Source: Opitutaceae bacterium (GTDB lineage Bacteria; Verrucomicrobiota; Verrucomicrobiia; Opitutales; Opitutaceae). Taken from it: 64,000 bases of DNA. The notes below the pieces were generated by a model, which was given only the letters and a program-made list of their open reading frames with translations, was not told the DNA's origin and searched no databases. Of this stretch, positions 19,062 through 28,317 are shown piece by piece; the first letter of the stretch is position 1, and each line of letters opens with the position of its first letter. A program made the position numbers and the translations under genes. The stretch lies in the NCBI GenBank assembly GCA_028280945.1, contig JANQKV010000045.1:20364-84363 (forward strand). Reading direction: 5' to 3'.

Positions 19062-20165
19062 TCAATCGACCGGCCAAATCTCTTCCGAGGGCAACGTGAT
19101 CTCTTTCCGGTCGGCGCTTCTCCAACCACTCCAAATCCGGTCACATTGATCCGGCAGATCAACCACCGAAGGCATCGAAATCGGCGCACGGTCACGCGGA
19201 CAATTCCACGGACTCTCTTCAGCCCACGCCTCCGTCATGGCAAACAAGTCGAGCAATGAAACCGGTTTGTCGCTGATGGTCCCGGCTTTTCCGTGCGGTG
19301 CACCCCGCACCACCAGCGGCACGCGGATGCTCTCTTCATGCGGCCATCCCTTGCGAAAAAGTCCGTGCGATCCATGCATGTCGCCGTGCACACTGGTTAC
19401 CGCTATGGTAACACTATCCGGCAAGCGGGCGACGAGTTCACCGATGGCGCGGTCCGTGGCGGCAATGTGGGCGTAGTATCCGCCGAGTTCGCGCCGGGCG
19501 CGCTCCTCAGCCTCGAGTGGAACGTTGGCGGCAAGCTGCAACTCATCCGGGGGTAGTTTCGGCGTGCCCTCCGGCACGGGTGCATCATACGGCGGGTGGG
19601 GCGGCTCCACGCTCACCACCGCAAACCAAGGACCGGCTTGCTGCGTCAACCAGTCGCCCGCCCGCACCATCACGACGTCGCTTTGGTATCCATGAAATCG
19701 TGACGGCTCGGGCAGCCGGGTGCCGTGCAGCCACGGGTCGTTGAGTTGGAATCCACTTTCAAAGCCCTCCCAAAAGTCGAAACCACCACGGTGTCCGGGC
19801 GGCACCGTTTGCCGGGCATGTTCTTCCCCCACCAATGGGGCATTTCGTTCCCGGGGTGCCAGGTGCCACTTGCCAAAGAAAGCCGTACGGTAGCTTTGCT
19901 CCCGCATGGCGTGAGCAATGGTGCGGGCATGCGCCGGCAACGGATCGTAGTAATCGCGCACGCCATTGGCCGGGCATGGCACTCCGGTCAGCATCGCCGC
20001 CCGGGCAAAGGGACCAAAGGGATGCGGCGTGGTCGCCTGCCGGTAGTTGATCCCCTCCCGGGCCAACCCATCGAGCACCGGCGTGGAGGCATTGGGGTCG
20101 CCCGCTCCACCCCAGGCTTGGCCCCGCCATTGCGTGGTGACGATCCAGAGGATGGAACGCTTCAC
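19062..20165 (-). CDS. Degenerate sulfatase-family protein lacking catalytic residues
   Basis: The fold pattern is that of the type I sulfatase/alkaline phosphatase superfamily: STPVLDGLAREGINY, AMLTGV, TAFFGKWHL, EPPHPPYDAP, HGDMHGSHGLFRKGWPHEESIRVPLVVRG read in parts. Key residues are replaced. The paired metal Asp after the first strand is T10-T11 (WIVTTQW). The formylglycine Cys/Ser position in CxPSR is G51 (GPFAR), and the later Asp-His metal pair is Val-His (TSVHGD). With 367 residues it is also short. I start at GTG 20165, ten bases after the upstream gene's stop; longer starts overlap that gene. It probably lacks sulfatase activity and may bind a sulfated or phosphorylated ligand. It is the third gene of a minus-strand operon. 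Confidence 0.85.
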   Translation of the reverse strand: MKRSILWIVTTQWRGQAWGGAGDPNASTPVLDGLAREGINYRQATTPHPFGPFARAAMLTGVPCPANGVRDYYDPLPAHARTIAHAMREQSYRTAFFGKWHLAPRERNAPLVGEEHARQTVPPGHRGGFDFWEGFESGFQLNDPWLHGTRLPEPSRFHGYQSDVVMVRAGDWLTQQAGPWFAVVSVEPPHPPYDAPVPEGTPKLPPDELQLAANVPLEAEERARRELGGYYAHIAATDRAIGELVARLPDSVTIAVTSVHGDMHGSHGLFRKGWPHEESIRVPLVVRGAPHGKAGTISDKPVSLLDLFAMTEAWAEESPWNCPRDRAPISMPSVVDLPDQCDRIWSGWRSADRKEITLPSEEIWPVD

Positions 20166-20175
20166 TGCCACGGTC

Positions 20176-21648
20176 TCAGCGACTGCCGCGCGGACGTTCC
20201 GAGGGCGGGGGTTGAAAACGCCGCCGCATTGACTCAAGCACTGCTGACTCGCGTTGGACCGAGGTATCACCGGTGAGGAACTCCGCCTGCGCCGAAAAAT
20301 CATCCAGCAACGCACACAGCTCATCCGTCACCATGATGCCGAGGAGCCGTCCGGTTTTTGACAACACCAGGTCTCCGCGGCTCGGGGGAAAGTCCCCCAT
20401 CAATCTACGCACCAGGCGATTGTCCATGCGCACGTAACCGGGCAGACCGGCCTCCAACTTGAACGGCACCTCGCCATAACCCTGTCCGCCGTTGTTGATC
20501 AAAACCGCTTCGGGAAAACGAAACGGGTCCGTTGCCAGCTCGTAAACCTCCACCCCCAGCGCAGAGACATCAGCGGGAGTCAGCGGCATGGCCACCACCC
20601 GGGGATCACGCGAGAGGAACCGCATCGCCAAAGGCGCGGCCCGGGCACCCTCCCGCTCCAACGTCACGTCAATGCGATCCCAATTCGAAGGGGGTTCCAC
20701 AAAGTTGAAGGGAGTCGCCTCCAGATGCAGCACGGCAAACGTAAGCGTGCCATCGGTGACCAAAATCGTCCGGGTGCGATCTTCGCGATCGACCGTGCTG
20801 CCAAAGATGCCCGGACGCTCGACTCGGAAGGATGTCGGCACGCGATTGAGCAGAAATTCACTGAACAACGTGTTGGCATTGATCGGGCGGTTGTCGCGGA
20901 TTTCAGCCGTGATCTCGGCGGACTTTTCGGCGAGTTCACCCACACCGGCTGCCAGCTGCACGGTGGTTTCCTGCACCCGCAGTCGTTCTTCCCGCTCAAT
21001 CTCCGCCTGCTCCCGAAAGGTCTCGGCGGTCTCGCGCAGCAACACCTTTTCCTGTTCGGCGACCCGGACTGCGATGTTCAGGTCTTCGATCTGCGCCCGG
21101 GCCGCAGCTTGTTCCTCGGAGAGTTGCGCCAGCTCCTGTTCACGGCGAGCCGCCTCGGCTTCACGGGCTTCCAAATCGCGCTGAAGTTGGTCGAGACGTG
21201 CCCGCGACGCCACCGCTTCGGCCGTGGTGGTTTCCAGCCGTTGGGAAAGCTCGCTGGCCTCGGAGCGCACGCTGGCCAGGCTGCGGGCCAAAACACGGCG
21301 TTGCTCCTGCAGGGTGGTTCTTTCGTCATCCAAGGCCTCCAACCGCGCGTCGCGTTCCGCAAGTTCCCGGGCTGATGTTTCTTGAGCGGCCACCAACACC
21401 CGTTCGCGCTCCGCAATCTCCGCTTCGAGGGCCGCTCGGGCGTCGGCTTGGGCAGCCTGTTGCTCCTCAAAGGTCAGCCGCATCAACTCCACGACATCGT
21501 CCGCCACCGAAACGGCTTCGTCAGCACTCTCGGCGGCCGCAACCGAGGTTGCACTCGGACGCTCCGGCTCCGCGGTCTCCCACCGCGTGAGCGCCAGCAG
21601 GGTGAGCAGCAGGAAGTCGCAAAGGATCAGCAGCAACGTGCGGTTCAT
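20176..21648 (-). CDS. Membrane-anchored coiled-coil protein of unknown function
   Basis: This is a 490-residue protein. The N-terminus is a single membrane helix (LLLILCDFLLLTLLALTRW), followed by a long Glu/Ala/Arg-rich coiled coil (about 55-245). A globular C-terminal domain (about 255-460) has no family I recognise. It contains RTILVTDGTLTFAVLHLEATPF and LVLSKTGRLLGIMVTDELC, somewhat like a trypsin-fold or stability-control domain, but no catalytic triad is apparent. It lies 19 bases after an unknown membrane protein gene and 10 bases before the degenerate sulfatase gene, so the three are probably one operon. Confidence 0.75.
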   Translation of the reverse strand: MNRTLLLILCDFLLLTLLALTRWETAEPERPSATSVAAAESADEAVSVADDVVELMRLTFEEQQAAQADARAALEAEIAERERVLVAAQETSARELAERDARLEALDDERTTLQEQRRVLARSLASVRSEASELSQRLETTTAEAVASRARLDQLQRDLEAREAEAARREQELAQLSEEQAAARAQIEDLNIAVRVAEQEKVLLRETAETFREQAEIEREERLRVQETTVQLAAGVGELAEKSAEITAEIRDNRPINANTLFSEFLLNRVPTSFRVERPGIFGSTVDREDRTRTILVTDGTLTFAVLHLEATPFNFVEPPSNWDRIDVTLEREGARAAPLAMRFLSRDPRVVAMPLTPADVSALGVEVYELATDPFRFPEAVLINNGGQGYGEVPFKLEAGLPGYVRMDNRLVRRLMGDFPPSRGDLVLSKTGRLLGIMVTDELCALLDDFSAQAEFLTGDTSVQRESAVLESMRRRFQPPPSERPRGSR

Positions 21649-21667
21649 GACAACAGGGCGGGCGGGA

Positions 21668-23332
21668 TCACATCGATTTGATGTCGGCGCGCGTGAGCTG
21701 CTTCTCGCTTTCGAGGATCAGCTGGCACTTGTAGGGCCGCACTTGGCGAATCTTTACCAAGGCGACGCAAGTTATGCCGAAGAGATTGGAGGAGTAGGCC
21801 GCGAGCAGATTCGGTTCGATCAAACCCAGTACCTGAAACACCAGGGCCAGGGCGGTGCCGCCGATCCCGATGTAGAGGCCGCCGTCAAACAGGTTCTCCT
21901 CATTTTCCATCAGCTTGAGTTTTACGAGCGGGGCGACTTCGCGTCGCCGGATCTCTCGAATTTTAAGCAGGCAGACGAGATACATGGCGACTTGGATCGC
22001 CAGGAAGAAACCAATGGTGAGGATCGTGGAGGAGTCCATGGAAGTGGTCGGGGAAGTGGGTTGCACTGAGGCGCCATCGGCTACGTTGGCCAGAACCGGC
22101 ACGGCAAAGGAGATTTTGAATTCCGATACGGGGGCGGCCTGCAGCAGAAAAGGTTCGGTCGCGATGACAATAAGGGCGGCGCTGAGCGTCGCCAGCACGC
22201 CGCTGGAAAATCGAGGCAGCACCCCTTCCCGGATGGAGGCGGCAAAGAAGGCGTCGATCCCCCGATACGTCAGAAACGCCCCCAGGAGAATGCCCAGATA
22301 CTTGAAGACCAGCAGCACCCCCGGATGCAGCAATGCGAGGGTGGCAACCGCCCGGATCGTGGGTCCTCCCTCGCGATTGATCGGCACCTGGCGAACCAAC
22401 AGCAGTTGCACCGCATCCTGACCGGCCGCCAAAGCAAACTTGAGATCCGCCAAGCCGGACCGGCCGTAGCGTATCAGATAGCCGGCTACACTCTCCGCCG
22501 AATCCGCTACCAGGGCCGCCGCGTAGATCACTGCCAGGTCCTCCGCGGCCACCCGGCTGAGGTAGGCAAATTCAGCCACGGTCTCCACGCTCTCCGCCAA
22601 TTGGGTGAACTCCGTCAACTGGATCCAATCGAGCCGCTTCCCAAGCGACAAAAGATCCAGCAAAAATGGTTCGATGGGGCCCAGGTCGTTGTTCGCCAAC
22701 GCCTGACTGGTCCGCGCCCGAACTTCCTGGCTGAGGTCGAGCGAGAAGTGCTCCCCCTGATAAAGCAATGCAGCCAGCAGCAGCGTCGCGTCGGTGACCT
22801 GGCCACCCGGACGGCCGGCGGGAACGAGCTGCACGGAGCGATCGATTTCGCGCAATCGCAGGATGGAGCGCACGGCGCCCGAACGGGAGTTGTTCAAGAA
22901 TCCCGCCAAAGCTTCCCGGGCACGGGTCGTGACAAAAAACTTCAGCACCGGCGTGGATTCGTCCGCCAGCTCTTCACCCGCCGTTGCGACCAATGGCTCG
23001 AGAAATGGATCCCAACCGCCCCACGGCACGAGCTCGGGTTGCGCCAAAGCCGCGCGTTCCAGCGCCGCCTTGAGGTCATCCGCCGCGTCCACCCCGACCA
23101 CCTCGGCCGCCTGCACGACCAGTTGGGCGGGGCCCAGTTTTTCCCGCACCAACATTTCCTCCCCCACCGCGACCACTCCGTCCCCGTTCTCGCCGGCTTC
23201 CTGGACCAGCGCCGGGGGCAACGCCCCAAAATTGACCGGGAGCATCCACGCCGCCAGCGCCAATCCGACTCCGCCCGCCGTGAGCACCGCAGCGCGGAGC
23301 CAGGCAGATCGAAGCAGAGATGAGGAACTCAT
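21668..23332 (-). CDS. Polytopic membrane protein of unknown function
   Basis: This is a 554-residue protein, start ATG 23332. It has an N-terminal helix, a soluble helical region (about 50-330, rich in Leu, Ala and Glu) and four to five C-terminal membrane helices, the clearest being ILTIGFFLAIQVAMYLVCLL and GLYIGIGGTALALVFQVLGL. Two Asp/Glu-free basic loops (KIREIRRR, KIRQVRPYK) face the cytoplasm by the positive-inside rule. I do not recognise the family. It is divergent from peptide deformylase with a 60-base shared upstream region, and is the first gene of the operon that ends in the degenerate sulfatase. Confidence 0.75.
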   Translation of the reverse strand: MSSSSLLRSAWLRAAVLTAGGVGLALAAWMLPVNFGALPPALVQEAGENGDGVVAVGEEMLVREKLGPAQLVVQAAEVVGVDAADDLKAALERAALAQPELVPWGGWDPFLEPLVATAGEELADESTPVLKFFVTTRAREALAGFLNNSRSGAVRSILRLREIDRSVQLVPAGRPGGQVTDATLLLAALLYQGEHFSLDLSQEVRARTSQALANNDLGPIEPFLLDLLSLGKRLDWIQLTEFTQLAESVETVAEFAYLSRVAAEDLAVIYAAALVADSAESVAGYLIRYGRSGLADLKFALAAGQDAVQLLLVRQVPINREGGPTIRAVATLALLHPGVLLVFKYLGILLGAFLTYRGIDAFFAASIREGVLPRFSSGVLATLSAALIVIATEPFLLQAAPVSEFKISFAVPVLANVADGASVQPTSPTTSMDSSTILTIGFFLAIQVAMYLVCLLKIREIRRREVAPLVKLKLMENEENLFDGGLYIGIGGTALALVFQVLGLIEPNLLAAYSSNLFGITCVALVKIRQVRPYKCQLILESEKQLTRADIKSM

Positions 23333-23392
23333 GACGGAGTGACTATCGAGTTGCGACGAAGGGGACGCAAACTCACCTTTCCCGTTCGACCC

Positions 23393-23956
23393 ATGGTTCT
23401 TCCCATAGTTCACTACAACGACCCGGTCCTGCGTACCAAAGGCGCGCCGGTGACGGAATTTGGCCCGGAGTTGAGCCAATTGGCTCAAGACATGATCGAG
23501 ACGATGCATGAGGCGGCCGGGATAGGATTGGCGGCGCAGCAGATCGGGCGGGCCCTGCAGTTTTGCGTGGTCGATGTGTCGCAGACCTCCCGGGAGTTTG
23601 ACTGGAACCTCGACGGCGCACCGACGCCGCTGGACCTCATCATGCCCATGGTGCTTGCGAATCCGAAGATCGAGTTTCTGGCCAGCGAAGATACGGTTTA
23701 CGAAGAAGGTTGCCTGTCGTTTCCGAGTATCACGGGCGACGTGGTGCGACCGGACCAAATCCGGGTGACTTACCAGGATCTCGAAGGAGCAACGCATATC
23801 CTGTTGTGCAACGGTTTGTTTGGCCGCTGCATTCAACACGAGGTCGACCACCTTAACGGCGTGTTGTTCATCGACCGCATGGCCAAGAAGATCCGCCAGG
23901 GCATCGACGCCGAGATCAAGGAGCTGGCTCGGCAAACTCGCGAAAGCGCGGAGTAA
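23393..23956 (+). CDS. def: Peptide deformylase
   Basis: It removes the formyl group from the N-terminal methionine of new proteins in the cytoplasm. All three active-site motifs are present: GIGLAAQQ (motif 1), EEGCLSFP with the metal-binding Cys (motif 2) and QHEVDHLNG with the two His ligands and catalytic Glu (motif 3, spelled IQHEVDHLNG here). With the start at ATG 23393 the protein has 187 residues, normal for the family; the GTG at 23339 would add 18 basic residues of no known role. No fmt gene is adjacent, unlike many genomes. Confidence 0.96.
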   Translation: MVLPIVHYNDPVLRTKGAPVTEFGPELSQLAQDMIETMHEAAGIGLAAQQIGRALQFCVVDVSQTSREFDWNLDGAPTPLDLIMPMVLANPKIEFLASEDTVYEEGCLSFPSITGDVVRPDQIRVTYQDLEGATHILLCNGLFGRCIQHEVDHLNGVLFIDRMAKKIRQGIDAEIKELARQTRESAE

Positions 23957-24089
23957 CAACCGGGACGGGAACGCTCTCGCAAGGCGGTAAGTTTGCCCTC
24001 CCAAAAGTAACGTTCAGCGTCGGGATTCTCTTCCCCATCTTCGGCACCCATAGAGTGGCGGATGTCGCGCTTGTCGCGTGATCATCCCC

Positions 24090-26852
24090 ATGAACCTGCC
24101 CCCTTCCCTGACCCGCTCAGCCCGTCAATGCCTGATCGTTGTTGGCATCGCCTGCCTGATCGGAACTTCGACCGCGGCCGCCAACTTGAATCCGATTCGC
24201 GTGGACCAATTTGGCTATGCGCCCGCAATGACCAAAATCGCCGTAATTGCTGATCCGCAAATCGGTTTCGATGCCGCGGAAAGCTATACCCCGGGCGGCA
24301 CGCTCGAGGTCCGGCGAACCGAAAACAACGAGACCGTGTTTTCGGACGCGCCCAGTCTCTGGTCGAGCGGCGCGACACATGACGCCTCCGGCGATCGCGC
24401 GTGGTGGTTCGATTTTTCCGCCGTCCGCACTCCCGGTGAATACTACATTTATGACCCGACCACCGGCACCTCCAGCGATCGATTCCGCATCAACGACGAT
24501 GTCTACGCGGAGGTCGCGGTGCAGGCGATGCGCACGTTTTTTTACCAGCGCAACGCCTTTGCCAAGGCTCCGCCTTATGTTCCTCCGCAATGGGCGGACG
24601 GACCGGCATTTGTCGGCGACAATCAAGATCCGAAAGCCCGGCTGGTCACGGCTCAGAACGACGCCTCCACCGAGCGCGACCTGCGCGGCGGATGGTTCGA
24701 TGCGGGTGACTTCAATAAATACACCAACTTCACCCGCGGCACCTTGCAGGATCTGCTCCTCGCTTACGAAGACCATCCAACGGTCTGGGGTGACAACCAT
24801 AACATTCCGGAATCCGGCAACGGCATCCCCGACATCCTCGACGAAATCAAATTCGAGATAGATTGGCTGCTACGCATGCAGGAGCCGGATGGATCGGTCC
24901 TGAGCAAGGTGGCGGTCACTCAATTCCAAGCCACGAGCCCGCCCAGCCAGGATACCAATGATCGCTTCTACGGCGCCGCCAGCGCCCGCAGCACGCTCAC
25001 CGGAGCCGACATTTTCGCCCATGCTTCCATCGTGTTTGGTTCACTGGGTGACCCCGCCATGACCAACTACGCCAAAACACTGCACGATGCGGCAGTGGCA
25101 GCCTGGGACTGGACCGAAGCCAATCCCAACGTGGTCTTCGACAATACCGGCTTCGGCAGTGCCGCGCCCGATGGCAAACAGAATGGCGGCTACAGCGACG
25201 AAGACGATCTTGCCGTAAGTCGCGCGCGCGCCGCGGCCAAGTTGCTAGTTCTGACCGGCGAGGACACCTACCGCGACTACTTCGATGCGAACTATCGCAA
25301 AGCCCACCTCTTCGCCTGGAGTTTTGCCTACGTATTTGAGAACGGCGTCCAGGATGGGATCTTGTATTACCTGCGCGCCGACAACGGCACCGAGTCCGTC
25401 AAAGCCGACATCCGCGCCGGTTACCTTGGCCCAATGAGCAACGGCGCAGACAACCTGCCGGCCCATACCGGCGCCGCCGACCCTTATCGTGCGCATCTGA
25501 GCACCAACAACTACACCTGGGGCAGCAACTCGTCGAAGTCCAAACTCGGCAACATGTTCCAGACCGTCGTCGACTACAATCTCGACCCCGCCAATGCCGC
25601 CGCCTGGCGCTCCGCCGCCGCCGGTTACCTGCACTATCTCCATGGCAAAAACCCGATGGAATTGGTCTTCCTCAGCAACATGGGCGACTTCGGGGCAGAG
25701 CGATCGGTGACTTCGTTTTACCACAACTGGTTCACTGACGGCAGCGACTGGGACAGTGTGATCGACTCACCTCATGGACCACCGCCCGGCTACCTGACCG
25801 GCGGCCCCAATCCCACCTACTCGCCCGACGCCGCCTACACCGGCCCCGACATCACGCCGCCCATGGGCCAACCCGCCATGAAGTCCTACAAGGACTGGAA
25901 CACCTCCTGGCCGCAGAATTCCTGGTCTGTCACCGAAAACGCGATCTATTACCAGGCCGCCTACGTGCGCCTCATCGCCGCGTTCATGGATGCCTCCCGC
26001 GAAGGGGCTCCCGCCATGATCAACCTCTCCGCCCGCACCGAGATCGGTGAAGGTTCCGCCGCGGTGTTTCCGGGGTTTGTGGTCACCGGCAACGAATCGG
26101 CCGAGATGCTCATCCGCGCCTCAGGTCCGACGCTGGCCGATTTTGGCGTGGTCGGCACGGCCGATGATCCGTCGCTCACCCTTTACAACAACGCCACCAA
26201 TCCACCCACGCCGATTGCGACCAATGACAATTGGGGAGACTACCCGGACCAAGTCCAGCTGGCCGCGGCCGTTGGCCGGGTCGGCGCGTTCGCCCAAAAG
26301 GACGGCAGCACCGACGCCGCCCTGCTGGCGACACTCAGCCCCGGCCTCTATTCCGCTCAGACCAGCAACGTCAGCGGCAATCCCGGGGTTGCCCTGGTTG
26401 AAGTTTACGATGGAGGGGCCGGTGCAACCGGGGTGCGGCGCATGACCAATCTCTCGTGTCGCGCCCATGTCGGCGCCGGTGACCAGGCGCTGATTCCTGG
26501 CATTGTCGTTTCGGGTGACGAACCAGCCACGCTCTTGATTCGCGCCGTCGGACCCGGTTTGGAGCCATTCGGCGTCACCGGAGTTTTGGGAGACCCGGTG
26601 GCCACGCTTTTTGATGCCAACGGCCCAGTCGCTTCCAATAACAACTGGCAGGGTTACCCCGTCGAAGGACGACTGGTCAAGATCACCGCCGACCGGGTCG
26701 GCGCGTTTGCGTTGCCCGACGGCAGCGCCGATGCCGCCTTCATTGCGCGCGTGTCCCCCGGATCCTACACCGTGGTGGTCCGCGGGGCCGACGAAACCCA
26801 GACCGGCAACGCGCTCGTCGAGGTTTACCAAGTGAACTCTCCATCCAACTGA
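24090..26852 (+). CDS. Secreted glycoside hydrolase family 9 enzyme with duplicated C-terminal module
   Basis: This is a 920-residue secreted enzyme. It has a signal peptide (residues 1-30, cleavage near TAAA), an N-terminal Ig-like domain (about 32-120: IRVDQFGYAP, GEYYIYDP) and a GH9 catalytic domain (about 130-640). Catalytic signs are GGWFDAGDFNKYTNF with D204 and D207 (base) and VTENAIYYQAAY with E616 (acid). The GH9 family covers endoglucanases and exo-glucosaminidases, so the substrate is open. Residues about 645-920 are two tandem copies of a roughly 135-residue beta-rich module with shared words (VGAFA, LIRA-GP, ALVEVY), perhaps binding or surface attachment. ATG 24090 was chosen; GTG 24078 is possible. 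The next sulfatase gene starts four bases later. Confidence 0.9.
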   Translation: MNLPPSLTRSARQCLIVVGIACLIGTSTAAANLNPIRVDQFGYAPAMTKIAVIADPQIGFDAAESYTPGGTLEVRRTENNETVFSDAPSLWSSGATHDASGDRAWWFDFSAVRTPGEYYIYDPTTGTSSDRFRINDDVYAEVAVQAMRTFFYQRNAFAKAPPYVPPQWADGPAFVGDNQDPKARLVTAQNDASTERDLRGGWFDAGDFNKYTNFTRGTLQDLLLAYEDHPTVWGDNHNIPESGNGIPDILDEIKFEIDWLLRMQEPDGSVLSKVAVTQFQATSPPSQDTNDRFYGAASARSTLTGADIFAHASIVFGSLGDPAMTNYAKTLHDAAVAAWDWTEANPNVVFDNTGFGSAAPDGKQNGGYSDEDDLAVSRARAAAKLLVLTGEDTYRDYFDANYRKAHLFAWSFAYVFENGVQDGILYYLRADNGTESVKADIRAGYLGPMSNGADNLPAHTGAADPYRAHLSTNNYTWGSNSSKSKLGNMFQTVVDYNLDPANAAAWRSAAAGYLHYLHGKNPMELVFLSNMGDFGAERSVTSFYHNWFTDGSDWDSVIDSPHGPPPGYLTGGPNPTYSPDAAYTGPDITPPMGQPAMKSYKDWNTSWPQNSWSVTENAIYYQAAYVRLIAAFMDASREGAPAMINLSARTEIGEGSAAVFPGFVVTGNESAEMLIRASGPTLADFGVVGTADDPSLTLYNNATNPPTPIATNDNWGDYPDQVQLAAAVGRVGAFAQKDGSTDAALLATLSPGLYSAQTSNVSGNPGVALVEVYDGGAGATGVRRMTNLSCRAHVGAGDQALIPGIVVSGDEPATLLIRAVGPGLEPFGVTGVLGDPVATLFDANGPVASNNNWQGYPVEGRLVKITADRVGAFALPDGSADAAFIARVSPGSYTVVVRGADETQTGNALVEVYQVNSPSN

Positions 26853-26856
26853 CTGC

Positions 26857-28317
26857 ATGCGTTTCCTCGCCTCTCTCATTCTGGCTGCATCCGCAGCCCT
26901 CCTGGCGGCCAACCCGCCCAACATCGTGCTGATCATTTCGGATGATCACGGCACGGATGACCTCGGAGCCTACGGCAACACCGCCATCCACACCCCCGCC
27001 CTCGACCGGCTGGCGACCGAGGGCGTGTTGTTCCACCAGGCCTACACCACGGCTGCATCGTGCACTCCCAGTCGATCGACTTTGCAGAGCGGCCTGCACA
27101 ACCACGCCAACGGCCTGTTCGGACTCAGCCATCACTACCATCACTTCCGGGCCTTTGAGGGGGTCGAAACCCTGCCCGTGCTGTTGTCACAACTCGGCGA
27201 ATACGCAACCGGCCGCGTGGGCAAATACCACGTCGCTCCGGAATCGGTGTATCACTACGAGACGGCCATTCCGTCCGACGTACTCAACCCCGTCGACATG
27301 GCCGAGCAGGCTCGCACGTTCATTGCCGAAAACCGCGACCAGCCGTCCTTCCTCTACTACGCAACCATCGCGCCGCATCGCAGCGGCACCTATCGCGAGG
27401 ACCTGCCGCATCGCCCCAATGACTTTCACAACAAACGGGAGGGTTACCCCGGAGTCGAACCCATCACCATTGCCCCCGAGGATGTGATCGTGCCGCCTTA
27501 CCTGCCGGACTCCCCCGCCTCGCGGCAGGAGCTTGCCCAATACTATCAAGCCGTCGCCCGCGTCGACCAGGGCGTCGCCCGCCTCCGCGAGATTCTGGAA
27601 GAGAACGATGCCTGGGACAATACGCTGGTGCTCTACCTCACCGACAACGGCATCGCCTTCCCGGGCGCGAAAACGAATCTTTACCAAGGCGCGTTGCGCC
27701 TGCCCCTCATCGTCAAGCTACCCGGCAGCGGACAGGCCGGGACGGAAACCGATGCCATGATCAGCTGGGTGGACATCACGCCCACCCTGTTGGACTACGC
27801 CGGTGTGCTCGATGAGGCGCGGGCCAGGATTGCCGAAGATTTTGAAGCGAACCGGCAAAAGTGGGACAACGTGGAAGCAGCGGATTTTCACGGCACGTCA
27901 TTCCGCGCGGTCCTGGAAGACCCCACCGGCGATCACCAACGCGACGAAGTCTATGCCTCCCACACGTTCCACGAAGTCACGATGTATTACCCCATGCGCG
28001 CCGTGATCACGCGTGACCTGAAGCTGATTTGGAACATTGCCCACGAGCTGCCCTACCCGCACGCCCTGGACCTATGGCACGCCGCCACCTGGCAATATGC
28101 GCTCAACAACGACGGTGATATGGGCGTGCGCACGACCGAGGAGTTTATCCATCGACCGGAATTCGAGCTCTTCGATCTGAGCAAGGATCCGTGGGAGTCG
28201 ACCAATCTGGCGGAGGATCCCGCCTACACTGAAGCCCTGGCCAAAATGAAGGCCAAGCTGCGCGACTTCCAGAAGCGCACCAACGACCCGTGGGAACTTA
28301 AGTGGGATCGGGAGTAA
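26857..28317 (+). CDS. Sulfatase, N-sulfoglucosamine sulfohydrolase (SGSH) type
   Basis: This is a 486-residue exported sulfatase with a signal peptide ending near ALLAAN. The metal-binding start NIVLIISDDHG and the maturation motif C69-T-P-S-R73 (Cys converted to formylglycine) are intact. The text after it (SGLHNHANGLFGLSHHYHHF, GKYHVAPESVYHY, ATIAPHRSG) closely resembles the heparan N-sulfatase subgroup. LTDNGIAFPGAKTNLY supplies the later metal ligands. It likely removes N- or O-sulfate from amino sugars in a sulfated polysaccharide, acting in the periplasm. It is four bases downstream of the GH9 gene, so both are co-expressed. The anaerobic or aerobic formylglycine-generating enzyme is not in the window. 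Confidence 0.92.
   Translation: MRFLASLILAASAALLAANPPNIVLIISDDHGTDDLGAYGNTAIHTPALDRLATEGVLFHQAYTTAASCTPSRSTLQSGLHNHANGLFGLSHHYHHFRAFEGVETLPVLLSQLGEYATGRVGKYHVAPESVYHYETAIPSDVLNPVDMAEQARTFIAENRDQPSFLYYATIAPHRSGTYREDLPHRPNDFHNKREGYPGVEPITIAPEDVIVPPYLPDSPASRQELAQYYQAVARVDQGVARLREILEENDAWDNTLVLYLTDNGIAFPGAKTNLYQGALRLPLIVKLPGSGQAGTETDAMISWVDITPTLLDYAGVLDEARARIAEDFEANRQKWDNVEAADFHGTSFRAVLEDPTGDHQRDEVYASHTFHEVTMYYPMRAVITRDLKLIWNIAHELPYPHALDLWHAATWQYALNNDGDMGVRTTEEFIHRPEFELFDLSKDPWESTNLAEDPAYTEALAKMKAKLRDFQKRTNDPWELKWDRE

Noticed and set aside
23339..23392. N-terminal extension of peptide deformylase from GTG 23339
   Set aside because: The extra 18 residues are basic, not part of the family, and would occupy the short region shared with the divergent gene.
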